This document shows, piece after piece, positions 43,501 through 52,584 of a stretch of 64,000 bases of DNA. A program made the position numbers and the translations under genes. Numbering within the stretch: the stretch's first letter is position 1; each line of letters begins with the position of its first letter. The stretch lies in contig NZ_NFLV01000011.1 in the NCBI RefSeq assembly GCF_002161065.1, positions 55,858 to 119,857 on the forward strand. The letters are read 5' to 3'. The notes beneath the pieces are model-generated. The model was not told where the DNA came from, did not search any database, and saw only the letters and a list, made by a program, of their open reading frames with translations. This stretch comes from Eubacterium sp. An11 (GTDB lineage: Bacteria; Bacillota; Clostridia; Lachnospirales; Lachnospiraceae).

Positions 43501-46500
43501 GATGCGCTGGAGACGGTTGTTTTGGGAAATGAGGACCTGACGCCGGAACTGCCCCGGCAGACAGAACTGTTGGCGGGCAGCCGGTATTTTGCCCGGGACA
43601 GAATGGTATGTGAAACGAAAGACGACGGCGGATGCGCGGTGCGAAATGTACCGACGGACACGGCGGGCAGTGTTTCTCTGCCGGAAAATGTCACGGAGAT
43701 TGGCCGGAAAGCTTTTGCCGGCTGCAAAACGATAACGGGCATCGCAGCGGCGCAGATGAATCAGATCAGGAAAATAGGAGCGTACGCCTTTTCCGGATGT
43801 ACAGGACTTGAGGAAGTGCTGATTGGAAAGGCGTGTACTTCTCTTGGAGAAAAAGCCTTTTTTGGCTGCGACGCGCTGAAAACAGTGACATGGCTGGGCG
43901 ATACCTCCGTGGTGGGGGATGGCGTTTTCGCTGAGAACAGCAGATTGGAAGCGGTTTATTTTGGAGACAACAGCGGTCAGAGCATTGCGACCATCGGCGC
44001 TTATACGTTTGAAAATTGCCGGTCGCTCCAGATGGTATATTTCCAGGCAGGAGTCCGGAAAATCGGCGATTCCTGTTTCCGGGGATGTTCCGGTATGCGG
44101 ACCAGCATTACCCGTGAATATGCCGCCTTCTGTGAATCCATCGGAGCCTATGCCTTTGCAGATTGTTCCCGTTATTCTCAGACGCTTTCTTTTTTCAGCG
44201 GATTGCAGGAGATCGGAAGAGGCGCGTTTATGAACTGTACCTATCTGAGTTCCATGTGGATCCCGTCTCAGCTGCGGGAGATTCCGGAAGATTGTTTTGC
44301 CGGCTGCCGTTCCATGCGCAGCGTTGTATTCATGGCGGGCGCAGACCTGCGGTCTGTGGGAAGTCATGCCTTTTCCGGCTGTGTTTCTCTGGAGACGCTG
44401 ACGAATTTGGAATTACTGACGGAACTTACTTCTCTGGGAGAGGGTGTCTTCTCCTCGGAAGAAATGGACGGTCAGACCTATGCCGCCTGCACGGCTCTTA
44501 CGTGTGCAGATCTCCCATCATCCATACAGCAGATTGGAAGACGGGCGTTTGCGGGATGTACGGCGCTGGAAGAACTGGAAGTGGGCCGTGCGGAAGCGCT
44601 GACATCGCTGGGCAGCGGAGCGTTTACGGGTTGTACGTCTCTGAAAAGTGCGGTGCTTTCCGGCACCGGAATCCAGGTTCTGCCGGAAAATGCGTTTGAC
44701 GGCTGCAGATCTCTGGAGGCATTGCTGCTGCCGGAGAGCCTTGTCTCCATAGAAGCGCGTGCCGTGGCGGATTGCGACAGTCTGTCGGATATGAGTATCT
44801 GCCGCCGGGATAAGGTGGTATCGGTGGATGCCAGCGCCCTGGCGGGAACCAAGAACAACGGCCGGCTGGCCATTTATGTACCATATACGGAGAATCACGG
44901 ACTGCGTAACGCCTACCGGCTGTCTTTGGGCTGGTGGACGGCGCTTCTGAATATTTTTACAGGAGAATCCCCGATCACGATCATTCAGGACCGGGAAATG
45001 GGAGAGGAGACGTTTGTGGAAAACGGCGGCCTGTACGCGCGCAAAGCGGATGGCAGTTTCCGGCTGCTGCAGGTGATCACCATGACGGACCGCAGTTTTG
45101 CCGTGAAAGAAAATACCACGGAAATCGACGAGGATGCCCTGCGCACCTGTGAGGATCTTGCTATTTTGGAACTGCCGGCTTCTCTGCGGGAATTCCCGGA
45201 GGGGACGCTGGAAAACTGCTCCGGTCTGGAAGTGCTCCTGATCCCGGGAAATCTCCGGATGGAGCTGCCGGCTTCTCTGTTTGGAGAGGGAAGAAGAATT
45301 TCCTCCTTTGCGCTCTGGGTATCCGAGGGGGACAAAGCCTACTATGAAGAGCAGGGAAATTTCCCTGTACGCTCCTACGGACAGATGGGAGAAGTACAGG
45401 GAGGCGTTCTGTACGGCGTTCATGTGTCAGACGGGACAGAGCGGATCCTGCTTGATTATGTGCCGAAGTCCTTTGCAGGAGAGCTGAACATTTTCCTCGG
45501 AACGTCGGAAGTGGCGGACGGAGCCGCCGAGGGCTGTGAAAGCCTTACAGTGGTCAACAGTGCCTACACAGTGGAGCGGATCGGCGCGCATGCTTTTGCG
45601 GACTGTACCTCGCTGAAAACCGTGGACCTTACCAGCTTTTCCACCACAGCTCTGACAGAAATCGGCGATTACGCCTTTGCCGGCTGCCGTTCTCTGGTGG
45701 GAGAGAATACCGGAGAGGGAAAATCCGATCAGATGTTGATTCCGTCCACGGTACAAAGCTATGGAACGGGTATGCTTAAAGACTGCACCTCGCTGACCTC
45801 CCTGTCACTGCAGGGGCGGGCGGCGGAGCTGCCGGATGAGTTCTGCAGCGGCTGCCGGAATCTGGAATCGGTATCCCTGGCAAGAACGTTGCTGAATTCC
45901 GTGACACGGATTGGCAAAAAAGCGTTTTATCAATGTGAAAAGATCACATCCATAAGCTGGTCCAATATGCCGAATCTGGAGACGGTGGACGACAGCGCTT
46001 ATGAGGGATGTTCTTCTCTGGTACAGGCTACTTTTGCGGGAAAGATCAAAGCTTTTGGAAGGGCTGTGTTCAGAGACACTGCGCTGGAAATGCTGTCCTT
46101 TAACGGAGTCAATCCGCCGAAACTGGGAGAAAATATTTTAAGTCAGGAAGAACAGAACCGGGTGAATGTGTATATCCCGGCCGGCGACGACGGAGAGATT
46201 TATCTGCGCTATTATGAAGCGTGGAAGGATACATATCCGACTCTTGTTTCCCGGATGATTTCTCAGGACGGAAATGAGTACCGGGCAGTGAATAACATTT
46301 TATACCTGATCCATCCGGGACAGGAAAAAGAAATGACCGCCATTAAAGTGCCGACCAGCGTATCATCCGCGCAGATTTACAATTCCAGCACCCTTTACTG
46401 CACGGGTCTCGGGGACGGCAGTTTCAAAGATTGCAGGAATCTGGCCTCTCTGGTGATTCCGAACCGGGTGGAAACCATCGGCAGAGGAGTATTTGAAAAC

Positions 46501-47370
46501 TGTACCCGTCTGGCGAGTATATTCATAGAGGGAGATGTGCTGCAGAGCATCGGCGAAGAGGCGTTTAAAAACTGTACGTCCCTGACGACGCTGGAACTGC
46601 CGCAGACCGTCCGCTCTCTGGGCAGCGGTATGCTGGAAGGCTGCAGTTCCTTTGAGACACTGACGGTGCATGGATATTCTCCGTTTGCTCTGGGTGAAAC
46701 TATTTTTGGAAAAACGGTGGATGATGGCGTGAGAATCCGCGTGCCTTTGGCTTCCTATCAGGATTATCTGGGACAATGGGGCGCGCAGCTGGATGAGGAA
46801 TACGGCGAGGGTGCCGGAAAGCGCATCCTCATGGCAGTCAGCGAGGACGGCACAGAAAAAATAGAAAACGGTATTCGCTATCTCCGGGTGAATGGACATT
46901 GGGAAGAAGCGGAAAATATAACCGCGGATGATAAGCAAAAAGACGGGGAGAACGGGACCGATTGTATGGAAGAAGATATCCCGGAAGAAAACGTTCCGGA
47001 TCCGGAAGAGACAAAGAAAGATACCGCAGAAGAAAATACTCCGGGCGAAGAAGCGCCGGCGGAAGACGGAAGCGGGGAAGATACGGCAAAAGAGAGTATT
47101 CCGGACGAGGAAACGCCGGCGGAAGATGAAGCCGGGGAAGATACGGCAGAAGAAAATACTCCGGAAGGGGAAACGCCGGCAGAAGAGAGTACTCCGGAAG
47201 GAGAAGCCCCGGCAGAAGACGAGACGGAGGGAGATACCGCCAAAGAGAGCACGCCGGAAGGGAAAACCCCGGCATCGGACAATGCCGGAAACGGAAGGAC
47301 AGAAACAAGCCATACCGGAGAGAGTACCGGAAAAATATATAATCAGGACAGGGAAGGGCAGAGACAATGA
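40558..47370 (+). CDS. giant leucine-rich-repeat (BspA-type) surface protein
   Basis: A 2270-residue protein. A signal anchor lies at about residues 13-35 (PALLLVLLVLLLCLVVALRA). An acidic, Glu/Gln/Gly-rich low-complexity region runs to about 225. Beta-rich modules and then many LRR_5 repeats of BspA/Treponema type follow, in which phrases such as IGAYAFSGCTGLEEV, IGEEAFKNCTSLTTLELP and IGRRAFAGCTALEELEV recur with a period of about 23 residues. The tail is a Pro/Glu repeat (ENTPEGETPAEESTPEGEAP). No LPxTG motif or GW anchor is seen. It is likely membrane-tethered and outside the cell; ligand binding or adhesion is the usual guess. The 3' end overlaps moxR by ATGA. Confidence 0.9.
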   Translation: MNKIKEYLQKKKGFWPALLLVLLVLLLCLVVALRAGKLQNMFNPDSFAQREEQDEEFDPEGYGLQEDGRDQGEDDSTEENSFEQGENQEKKIQNLDLNEQSGEQQTDRKEEGNEQRILYVDQKVGEGMERQTKTGDNENAGTPEKTGEDSRKETPGGQQEESDQPDHAAPQPGGQEPGNTPGDSGEEGGSDSSSDGDGENNGSSHPDGGEEGGAWVAEELTVTYYRNQDAVSLYKEQVPSESYVRGNITVTSHWVEKGNPSNKKTEEETDFTLEAIPEEYAHRLTDADVNKSFSLTVTCQGLTGTVTCVIKNDYIRYTGMHVSYNSSPMYVTGETLFQGQEINDASIRNAITLDVYGRTVQGGQEVYLPDEKNYQIEFPEETGGVAAKKEDGSQWTADILYCGPGEGSSVVLRGTDAVRYSVRDYRLTVMYDENTVLDTIYTDDKTVVLNGTYDGRCPYNEMVERLQKNGKYMTNADGYLTDLFYGWSSRYPAVVDNREISYTFREGQHTQIMYAIPLAPLLSEGYLVKTEGDDQVLTGYVPDKKTERLDVPYGITRVDLGEDFQISEEAGGVKVLALSATVNSVNLSAAGKKFPMLKEYSLFPLGQSSVDNSEKNHIFSTEDGLLYSRDQSILWKVPADCQSFDIEETVETIAEGALSDAAEGTKDNETLEITMHGQNPPELVRSETAPVFGGSGCQVQVEVPETETGVVKDLIYKRYLSSWGAVFDEELGAAGAASACISTKDHASDRYENNGGDVYAVSGGSRSLAFITRDSGNIYNVPEDVEGIEPYAFAEPGEVQFVNVGENIGRLESCSFATLEGESLQGVQISGDEPIEIDRYVAGEQAPRGIRFYISLAQNQTSGWVRRFTEDYGAEMAESMLTLAEGSLFIDGQGCAYLEQDDHALTLCSVPEDLEEYEIPSGYTLNNVADGAFAWCQNLIYLELPDVTRVGKHAFDNCTGLEILVLSHPDLEEIPEAFAGCDALETVVLGNEDLTPELPRQTELLAGSRYFARDRMVCETKDDGGCAVRNVPTDTAGSVSLPENVTEIGRKAFAGCKTITGIAAAQMNQIRKIGAYAFSGCTGLEEVLIGKACTSLGEKAFFGCDALKTVTWLGDTSVVGDGVFAENSRLEAVYFGDNSGQSIATIGAYTFENCRSLQMVYFQAGVRKIGDSCFRGCSGMRTSITREYAAFCESIGAYAFADCSRYSQTLSFFSGLQEIGRGAFMNCTYLSSMWIPSQLREIPEDCFAGCRSMRSVVFMAGADLRSVGSHAFSGCVSLETLTNLELLTELTSLGEGVFSSEEMDGQTYAACTALTCADLPSSIQQIGRRAFAGCTALEELEVGRAEALTSLGSGAFTGCTSLKSAVLSGTGIQVLPENAFDGCRSLEALLLPESLVSIEARAVADCDSLSDMSICRRDKVVSVDASALAGTKNNGRLAIYVPYTENHGLRNAYRLSLGWWTALLNIFTGESPITIIQDREMGEETFVENGGLYARKADGSFRLLQVITMTDRSFAVKENTTEIDEDALRTCEDLAILELPASLREFPEGTLENCSGLEVLLIPGNLRMELPASLFGEGRRISSFALWVSEGDKAYYEEQGNFPVRSYGQMGEVQGGVLYGVHVSDGTERILLDYVPKSFAGELNIFLGTSEVADGAAEGCESLTVVNSAYTVERIGAHAFADCTSLKTVDLTSFSTTALTEIGDYAFAGCRSLVGENTGEGKSDQMLIPSTVQSYGTGMLKDCTSLTSLSLQGRAAELPDEFCSGCRNLESVSLARTLLNSVTRIGKKAFYQCEKITSISWSNMPNLETVDDSAYEGCSSLVQATFAGKIKAFGRAVFRDTALEMLSFNGVNPPKLGENILSQEEQNRVNVYIPAGDDGEIYLRYYEAWKDTYPTLVSRMISQDGNEYRAVNNILYLIHPGQEKEMTAIKVPTSVSSAQIYNSSTLYCTGLGDGSFKDCRNLASLVIPNRVETIGRGVFENCTRLASIFIEGDVLQSIGEEAFKNCTSLTTLELPQTVRSLGSGMLEGCSSFETLTVHGYSPFALGETIFGKTVDDGVRIRVPLASYQDYLGQWGAQLDEEYGEGAGKRILMAVSEDGTEKIENGIRYLRVNGHWEEAENITADDKQKDGENGTDCMEEDIPEENVPDPEETKKDTAEENTPGEEAPAEDGSGEDTAKESIPDEETPAEDEAGEDTAEENTPEGETPAEESTPEGEAPAEDETEGDTAKESTPEGKTPASDNAGNGRTETSHTGESTGKIYNQDREGQRQ

Positions 47371-48311
47371 TAGTTGAAAAATCAGGACAGATCATCAGGG
47401 AGATAGGAAAGGTGCTGGTCGGCAAGGACGATGTGGTGGAAAAGGTGCTGATGACCATTTATGCGGGCGGACATATCCTGCTGGAAGACGCGCCGGGAGT
47501 CGGAAAGACAACCATGGCGCTGGCGTTCTCAAAGGCGCTGGGCCTTGAGTATAAAAGGGTGCAGTTTACGCCGGATACGCTTCCGTCAGATATCATCGGA
47601 TTCAGTACCTATGACCGGAATACGGGAAAGCTGATCTATCGTTCCGGTGCGGTGATGTGTCATCTGTTTCTGGGAGATGAGATCAACCGTACTTCAGCCA
47701 AAACACAGTCGGCACTGCTGGAGGCCATGGAAGAGAGAAATGTGACTGTGGACGGCGTTACCCACCGGCTGCCGCATCCGTTTATCTGTATTGCCACGCA
47801 GAATCCACTGGGATTTGCCGGCACGCAGCGGCTGCCGGAATCTCAGCTGGACAGGTTTATGGTCCGGCTGAGTATCGGATATCCGAATACGGAGGAGCAG
47901 ATTCAGATTTTGCAGCGGAAAATGTACCAGGATCCGCTGGAGGATATGAAAAAGATCATAGACCGTGATGATCTGCTGGAAATCCAGAACTATCTGACAT
48001 CCATCACGGTAACCGAGGAGATTCTCCGCTACATGACGGTGCTCTGTGAGGCGACCAGAAAACACGAAGGGATTGAATTGGGCGTCAGTCCCCGGGGAGT
48101 GATCGCACTTTTGAAAATGTCGAGAGCCTGCGCGATTTTGAGAAGAAGAGATTTTGTGATCCCAGAGGATGTGCAGGAAATCTTTATCGATGTCTGCGCG
48201 CACCGTATCGTTTTGAAACCGCAGGCGAAAATTGAGGGGCAGAAGGCGGAAATGATTCTCAAAGATATTTTGCGGGAGGTGGAACCGCCGTCTCTGGGAT
48301 GGGGAAGGTAG
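47367..48311 (+). CDS. MoxR-family AAA+ ATPase
   Basis: A 314-residue AAA+ chaperone of the MoxR/RavA group, which typically helps metal or protein assembly of a secreted or membrane partner. Walker A (EDAPGVGKTTMA, near residue 45), Walker B (LFLGDEINRTSAKTQSALLE), sensor 1 (ATQNP), arginine finger region (LPESQLDRFMVR) and sensor 2 (GVSPRGVIAL) are present. It starts within the stop codon of the LRR protein and is followed after 4 bases by a DUF58 protein. This gives the classic MoxR-DUF58-transglutaminase cassette. Confidence 0.94.
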   Translation: MIVEKSGQIIREIGKVLVGKDDVVEKVLMTIYAGGHILLEDAPGVGKTTMALAFSKALGLEYKRVQFTPDTLPSDIIGFSTYDRNTGKLIYRSGAVMCHLFLGDEINRTSAKTQSALLEAMEERNVTVDGVTHRLPHPFICIATQNPLGFAGTQRLPESQLDRFMVRLSIGYPNTEEQIQILQRKMYQDPLEDMKKIIDRDDLLEIQNYLTSITVTEEILRYMTVLCEATRKHEGIELGVSPRGVIALLKMSRACAILRRRDFVIPEDVQEIFIDVCAHRIVLKPQAKIEGQKAEMILKDILREVEPPSLGWGR

Positions 48312-48315
48312 GCGT

Positions 48316-49473
48316 ATGGGAAAGTACAGAATATATTATGGCATCGTTTTGCTGGCGACGATTCTGCTTTTCCTGTGGACCAACACGGCGCAGGTTCTGC
48401 TGGCGCTCTGCCTGCTCGTCTTCTTTCCCTTACTCTCCGGTTTTCTGACAGCCGTCTGGGTACATACACTCTGTCTGGAACTGGCACTGCCGGTGTCCTG
48501 CTCCACGGGACAGGAAGCGGCCGTACATTTTAAGGTCACAAAAAAAGCAGGGTGGATTGCCAGACAGCTGGTGATACCAGTGACCGTATATAACCGCATG
48601 TTTGACCGGCGGGAGAAGAAATGGATGTCTGTTTATCCGGGAACCAGAAGGCAGGAAACGTTCATGATGCCGCTGCCGACTGAGCTTTGCGGAGAAATGA
48701 AGATTCGTCTGGAGGAGATTTACTGCTACGACAGTTTTCGTCTGTTTCGCGTAAAGAAGTCTTTTCATCAGGAGCAGGTCATGATGATTTATCCGGCGCT
48801 GGTTCCGGTGAATCTCATGCTCCGGCAAAGACCGAAATCCAAAGAGACGGGGGATATCTATGACGAGGATATCCGCGGTCATGACGCCACGGAAATCTTT
48901 GATCTGAGAAACTACCAGGAAGGAGACAGTATCCGTGCTGTCCACTGGAAACTGTCCACGAAACTGGAAAAGCTTCTGGTCCGGGAATTCAGCCGCCCGG
49001 CCAGTTTTGACACGATCCTGTTATTTTCGCTGGCCGGCAGAAACCGGGTGCCGGACCGGAGGATCACGCAGGTGGCTGTCCTCGCTCTGTCGGTGAGCGA
49101 AGCTTTGCTGCGGCTGGATATGGAGCATCAGGTGGGATGCATGACAGATGGGAAACTGCTGGAGATGCCAGTCTGCTCAAGAACGGACAGCATGAAGGTC
49201 AGGGACAGTATGATGGGCATGCGTTCCTCTGAGGAGCCGTCTGCGGTTATCCGGAGTTTTATGAAAATGGGACGGCAGTTTCAATATACCAAAGTTATTT
49301 TTGTGACGGCGGAGATTGACGACGCTCTTTTGAAGACCCTGGGAAGCCAGGTGAATCTCACAGTGATTCTTCCTGTGGAAAAAAAGGAAGATTATACTGA
49401 CAGCAGCGGCGGGTATGAAATGCTGGCCCTCTCTGAGAGCGACCCGGATCACAGCCGGTATATTTATATTTAG
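48316..49473 (+). CDS. DUF58 domain membrane protein
   Basis: A 385-residue protein with two N-terminal membrane spans (GIVLLATILLFLW and VLLALCLLVFFPLLSGFLTAVWV). An extracytoplasmic beta-rich region follows. The DUF58 signature GHDATEIFDLRNYQEGDSIRAVHWKLSTKLEKLLVREF is complete. The C-terminal half resembles a von Willebrand A fold. DUF58 proteins act with MoxR ATPases, with which this one is coupled. GGAAGGT upstream of the ATG is the probable ribosome binding site. The role is unknown but likely in cell-envelope assembly, given the neighbours. Confidence 0.88.
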   Translation: MGKYRIYYGIVLLATILLFLWTNTAQVLLALCLLVFFPLLSGFLTAVWVHTLCLELALPVSCSTGQEAAVHFKVTKKAGWIARQLVIPVTVYNRMFDRREKKWMSVYPGTRRQETFMMPLPTELCGEMKIRLEEIYCYDSFRLFRVKKSFHQEQVMMIYPALVPVNLMLRQRPKSKETGDIYDEDIRGHDATEIFDLRNYQEGDSIRAVHWKLSTKLEKLLVREFSRPASFDTILLFSLAGRNRVPDRRITQVAVLALSVSEALLRLDMEHQVGCMTDGKLLEMPVCSRTDSMKVRDSMMGMRSSEEPSAVIRSFMKMGRQFQYTKVIFVTAEIDDALLKTLGSQVNLTVILPVEKKEDYTDSSGGYEMLALSESDPDHSRYIYI

Positions 49474-49497
49474 AAATCATCGATCAGGAGCAGTCAT

Positions 49498-51882
49498 ATG
49501 GAAAAAGAAACAGCCGCCATGACGGCGGAGAAAGAACAGAATAAGGACAGGACAGGATGTTATGCTGCGGCAATATCCATTTTATGCAGTGGACTGCTGC
49601 TGTCCGGCGCGGCGGGCCTTCTGGGAGAACTGATCCCCTTCGGGGGAAATCTCCTCTTTCTGGCCGTGAGCGCGGGGGCGGCAGTGCTGGTGATTCTTTC
49701 CCAGCGGAAAAAGGCACTGGAAGTGATATTGCCGCTTTTTTTGCTGACAGCGGCATTTGTGCTGCTGTTTTTTCGCATGGAAGCGGTCATCCAGGGAATG
49801 CTGAGCATTGCCAATACGGTGCTGAAAAAATGGAATATGATTTTTGATACCTATCTGCCTCTCTATGGCCTCTCTTCGGACAAGCAGGAAGACCTGGCTC
49901 CAGCAGTGTGCATTCTCGGAATCCTGGTGGGCATATTTACAGGATATGGTGTATGGAGGCAGTGGCTGGGGCTTCTGACCGGTGAAGTCTTTGTGATTCT
50001 TGCGGCCGGATGTCTGCTGCAGGGCAATCCATCTTTTTATCCGGTGATTCTTCTGCTGGCAGGATGGCTGGGCGTGTGGACCGGAAGCCGGGCGGGAAAC
50101 CGGCGTAATCAGAAAATTCCCCTCTGTATCTGTGTGCTGACGCTGCTGTTCGGATGGGGCGGCGGGCTCCTTTTGTCCGGTTATCAGCCAGGCCATTGGG
50201 TGGACCGGACCCGGGAACAGATAGAGACAGCGATCCATGATTTTCGTTTCGGAAAAGACTCTCTGCCAAAAGGAGATCTCCGGAGAGCCGGAAGTCTTAC
50301 GGGAAAGACAGCCCGGGAAGAAGAAAAGGAAACCCTGGAACTTTCCTTTGATCAGGCACAGGAAATGCATCTGCGGGGATTTGTGGGTGCGGAATACGAC
50401 GGACAGTCCTGGCGGCAGCTTCCGGGTGATGATTATACGGGACGTCAGGAAGGAATGCTTGACTGGCTGGAGAGCCGTCAGTTCCTTCCGGCTTTCGCCT
50501 GGGCGGCCTGCCAGTCGGCGGGAGGCGGCAGTGGGAATATCCCGGGGGATGGGCAGAAAGATTCTCCGGAAGATGAGGATGTTTCGGAAACGTTGGATGC
50601 CCAGACGGTGCATGTGATCAACCGGGGCGCGGACCGGCGTTATCTCTATGTGCCGGAGACCGTTGAGGCAGTGACCCGTGCGGATTATAAATGCAATCAG
50701 GACTGGCAGCTGCTTTCCCGCGGATTTTTCGGGGAAAGGGAATATCAATTTGTGAATCTTCCCGCCCGGACAGCACAGGAACTGCCCCAGGCTCCTGACT
50801 GGCTGGAAAAAGGAGAGACACCGGCGGAAGAGCAGTATATTCAGGCGGAAGGGGTATATCGTTCTTTTGTCTACCAGTATTATCTGGATGTGGATGAGAC
50901 AATAAAAGAAAAAATCAATCGGTTGTTTTTCTCCGGAGAAAGCTGGAAACAGGAGGAGACCGTGAACCTCTATGACGCTACTGCGAGAATCCGCGTGATG
51001 CTGTCGGCGCTGGTAGAGTATGAGCCCCGGACGGAAGAAGTGCCGGAGGGAAAAGATTTTGTCACCTGGCTTCTGGAAGAGCACAGAGAGGGAAACGCAG
51101 TACATTTCGCCACGGCAGCCGTGCTTGCTTACCGGACGCTGGGAATTCCGGTCCGCTATGCGGAAGGATATTATGTCAGTGAAGACATGGCGGAACGCCT
51201 GCAGGCGGAAGGGGCGGATTCCTGCCAGCTGACACAGAAAAACGGCCATGCCTGGGCAGAAATTTATATTGACGGAGTGGGCTGGACTCCGGTGGAAGTA
51301 ACTCCGGGTTTTTACCAGGAAGTTTACGCTCCGGAATATTATATTGATATTCGGGAAGAAGAAATCGAAAAATCAGACACCGGCGCCGCCGTGGAGGCCG
51401 ACGAGATTTTGTCCGGGGCAGAAGAAAAACAGGAGAAAGGACCGCTGGCGGAGGTGCCGTGGAATGTTCTCGGAATTGTTCTGCTGATCATTTTGTCCGG
51501 CCTGGGAATTTTCCTTCTTCTGGAACTACAGAGGCTTGTGAGAATTGGAATCCGGACCGGAAAAGAGAAAAAATATCCGGAGAAACTGGCGTCGTTTACT
51601 TACGAATCCATGTGTGCCATGCTTCGCTGTGCCGGTATCCGGGAGAATTTCCGGTATCCGTATATGCTGACTGAGCAAATCTGCGGACAGTTTTCTGCCA
51701 TCAAAGAAGAAGAATATATTCGTGTTATTCAGATCATCCAGAAAAATATTTTCGGAAAGAAAGAATTGTTCCCCAATGAAAGCAGAATTCTTCTGAAGTT
51801 TACGAAAAAAATGAAGACGGAATTATATGCGCAGGCTTCCTGGAAGAAAAAACTGTTGTATCGCTATATGTACTGTCATTGA
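49498..51882 (+). CDS. transglutaminase-fold membrane protein lacking the catalytic cysteine
   Basis: A 794-residue protein with about six to seven N-terminal membrane spans, a large extracytoplasmic part, a transglutaminase-like core and one C-terminal span (about 654-675). This is the TgpA-type architecture that partners MoxR and DUF58. The core region reads EHREGNAVHFATAAVLAYRT: Ala534 occupies the place of the catalytic cysteine in the family GYCxHFA motif. The histidine is kept (KNGHAWAEIYID). The aspartate position reads PVEVTPG (Glu). It is therefore probably not an active cysteine enzyme. A cytoplasmic C-terminal domain ends in a lysine-rich helix. Confidence 0.88.
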   Translation: MEKETAAMTAEKEQNKDRTGCYAAAISILCSGLLLSGAAGLLGELIPFGGNLLFLAVSAGAAVLVILSQRKKALEVILPLFLLTAAFVLLFFRMEAVIQGMLSIANTVLKKWNMIFDTYLPLYGLSSDKQEDLAPAVCILGILVGIFTGYGVWRQWLGLLTGEVFVILAAGCLLQGNPSFYPVILLLAGWLGVWTGSRAGNRRNQKIPLCICVLTLLFGWGGGLLLSGYQPGHWVDRTREQIETAIHDFRFGKDSLPKGDLRRAGSLTGKTAREEEKETLELSFDQAQEMHLRGFVGAEYDGQSWRQLPGDDYTGRQEGMLDWLESRQFLPAFAWAACQSAGGGSGNIPGDGQKDSPEDEDVSETLDAQTVHVINRGADRRYLYVPETVEAVTRADYKCNQDWQLLSRGFFGEREYQFVNLPARTAQELPQAPDWLEKGETPAEEQYIQAEGVYRSFVYQYYLDVDETIKEKINRLFFSGESWKQEETVNLYDATARIRVMLSALVEYEPRTEEVPEGKDFVTWLLEEHREGNAVHFATAAVLAYRTLGIPVRYAEGYYVSEDMAERLQAEGADSCQLTQKNGHAWAEIYIDGVGWTPVEVTPGFYQEVYAPEYYIDIREEEIEKSDTGAAVEADEILSGAEEKQEKGPLAEVPWNVLGIVLLIILSGLGIFLLLELQRLVRIGIRTGKEKKYPEKLASFTYESMCAMLRCAGIRENFRYPYMLTEQICGQFSAIKEEEYIRVIQIIQKNIFGKKELFPNESRILLKFTKKMKTELYAQASWKKKLLYRYMYCH

Positions 51883-51945
51883 CTTTTGGAAAGTGAAATG
51901 CTATTCTGAAACTGAAAAAATCTGACAGACAAATAATGAGGTGAA

Positions 51946-52539
51946 TTGATGAAGAAGAGAGTTATTACGATTGGAAGAGAGTTTGGCAGCGGCGGAAGGA
52001 CCATCGGAAGACAGGTGGCGGAGAAGCTGGGCATTGCGTTTTACGACAAAGACATTATCAAAAATATTGTCAAAGAAACCGGACTGAAGGAAAAGTACGT
52101 GGAACACTATGGAGAGTTCGCGCCTTCTTCGGACCATCGTTTTGCTTATTCTTTCGTGGACCTGGAAGATGAAGAGTCCTCTCCGCTCAAGAGAATGTGG
52201 CATGCCAGGACCAGGATTATCCGCAAGTTTGCGGAAGAGACGCCATGCGTCATCGTCGGAAGCTGTGCGGATTACATTTTAAAGGACCGGGAAGACTGCC
52301 TCCGGGTGTTCCTCTATGCCGATGAGGAGACGAAAGAGGAACGCATCCGGGAGATGTACGGCGAGGTTCTCCTGAAAGAGAAGAACCGTGTGCATGACAT
52401 GGATGTGAGAAGAGGACTGAATTATCAGTACTTTACCGGCCAGGAGTGGGGCAAGGCCCAGAACTATGATCTTGCGCTGAACCGGGGAAGCCTGGGCATT
52501 GAAAAATGTGTGGAGCTTATCGTGGAAGCGGCCAACTGA
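51946..52539 (+). CDS. cytidylate kinase-like family protein
   Basis: A 197-residue P-loop kinase-like protein. The glycine-rich loop is ITIGREFGSGGRTIGRQVAE, a variant Walker A as in the AAK/cytidylate kinase-like family. FYDKDII, VIVGSCADYIL and RVFLYADEETKEERIREMYG follow that family. It is not the canonical cmk, which is longer and has a different NMP-binding insert. The substrate is unknown. It lies 63 bases after the transglutaminase-fold gene and just before galE. Confidence 0.85.
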   Translation: MMKKRVITIGREFGSGGRTIGRQVAEKLGIAFYDKDIIKNIVKETGLKEKYVEHYGEFAPSSDHRFAYSFVDLEDEESSPLKRMWHARTRIIRKFAEETPCVIVGSCADYILKDREDCLRVFLYADEETKEERIREMYGEVLLKEKNRVHDMDVRRGLNYQYFTGQEWGKAQNYDLALNRGSLGIEKCVELIVEAAN

Positions 52540-52584
52540 AATCAGAGAAACTAACAGCAGTAGAATTCAAAAAGGAGAAACATC

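Noticed and set aside
40558..47370. CRISPR-like periodicity in the large gene
   Set aside because: The periodicity is protein-level (LRR repeats of about 23 residues, and Pro/Glu repeats at the end) within one open frame; there are no conserved DNA repeats with unique spacers.
49582..51249. 555-codon antisense frame opposite the transglutaminase-fold gene
   Set aside because: A shadow of codon usage on the sense strand; no start signals, and composition is unlike a protein.
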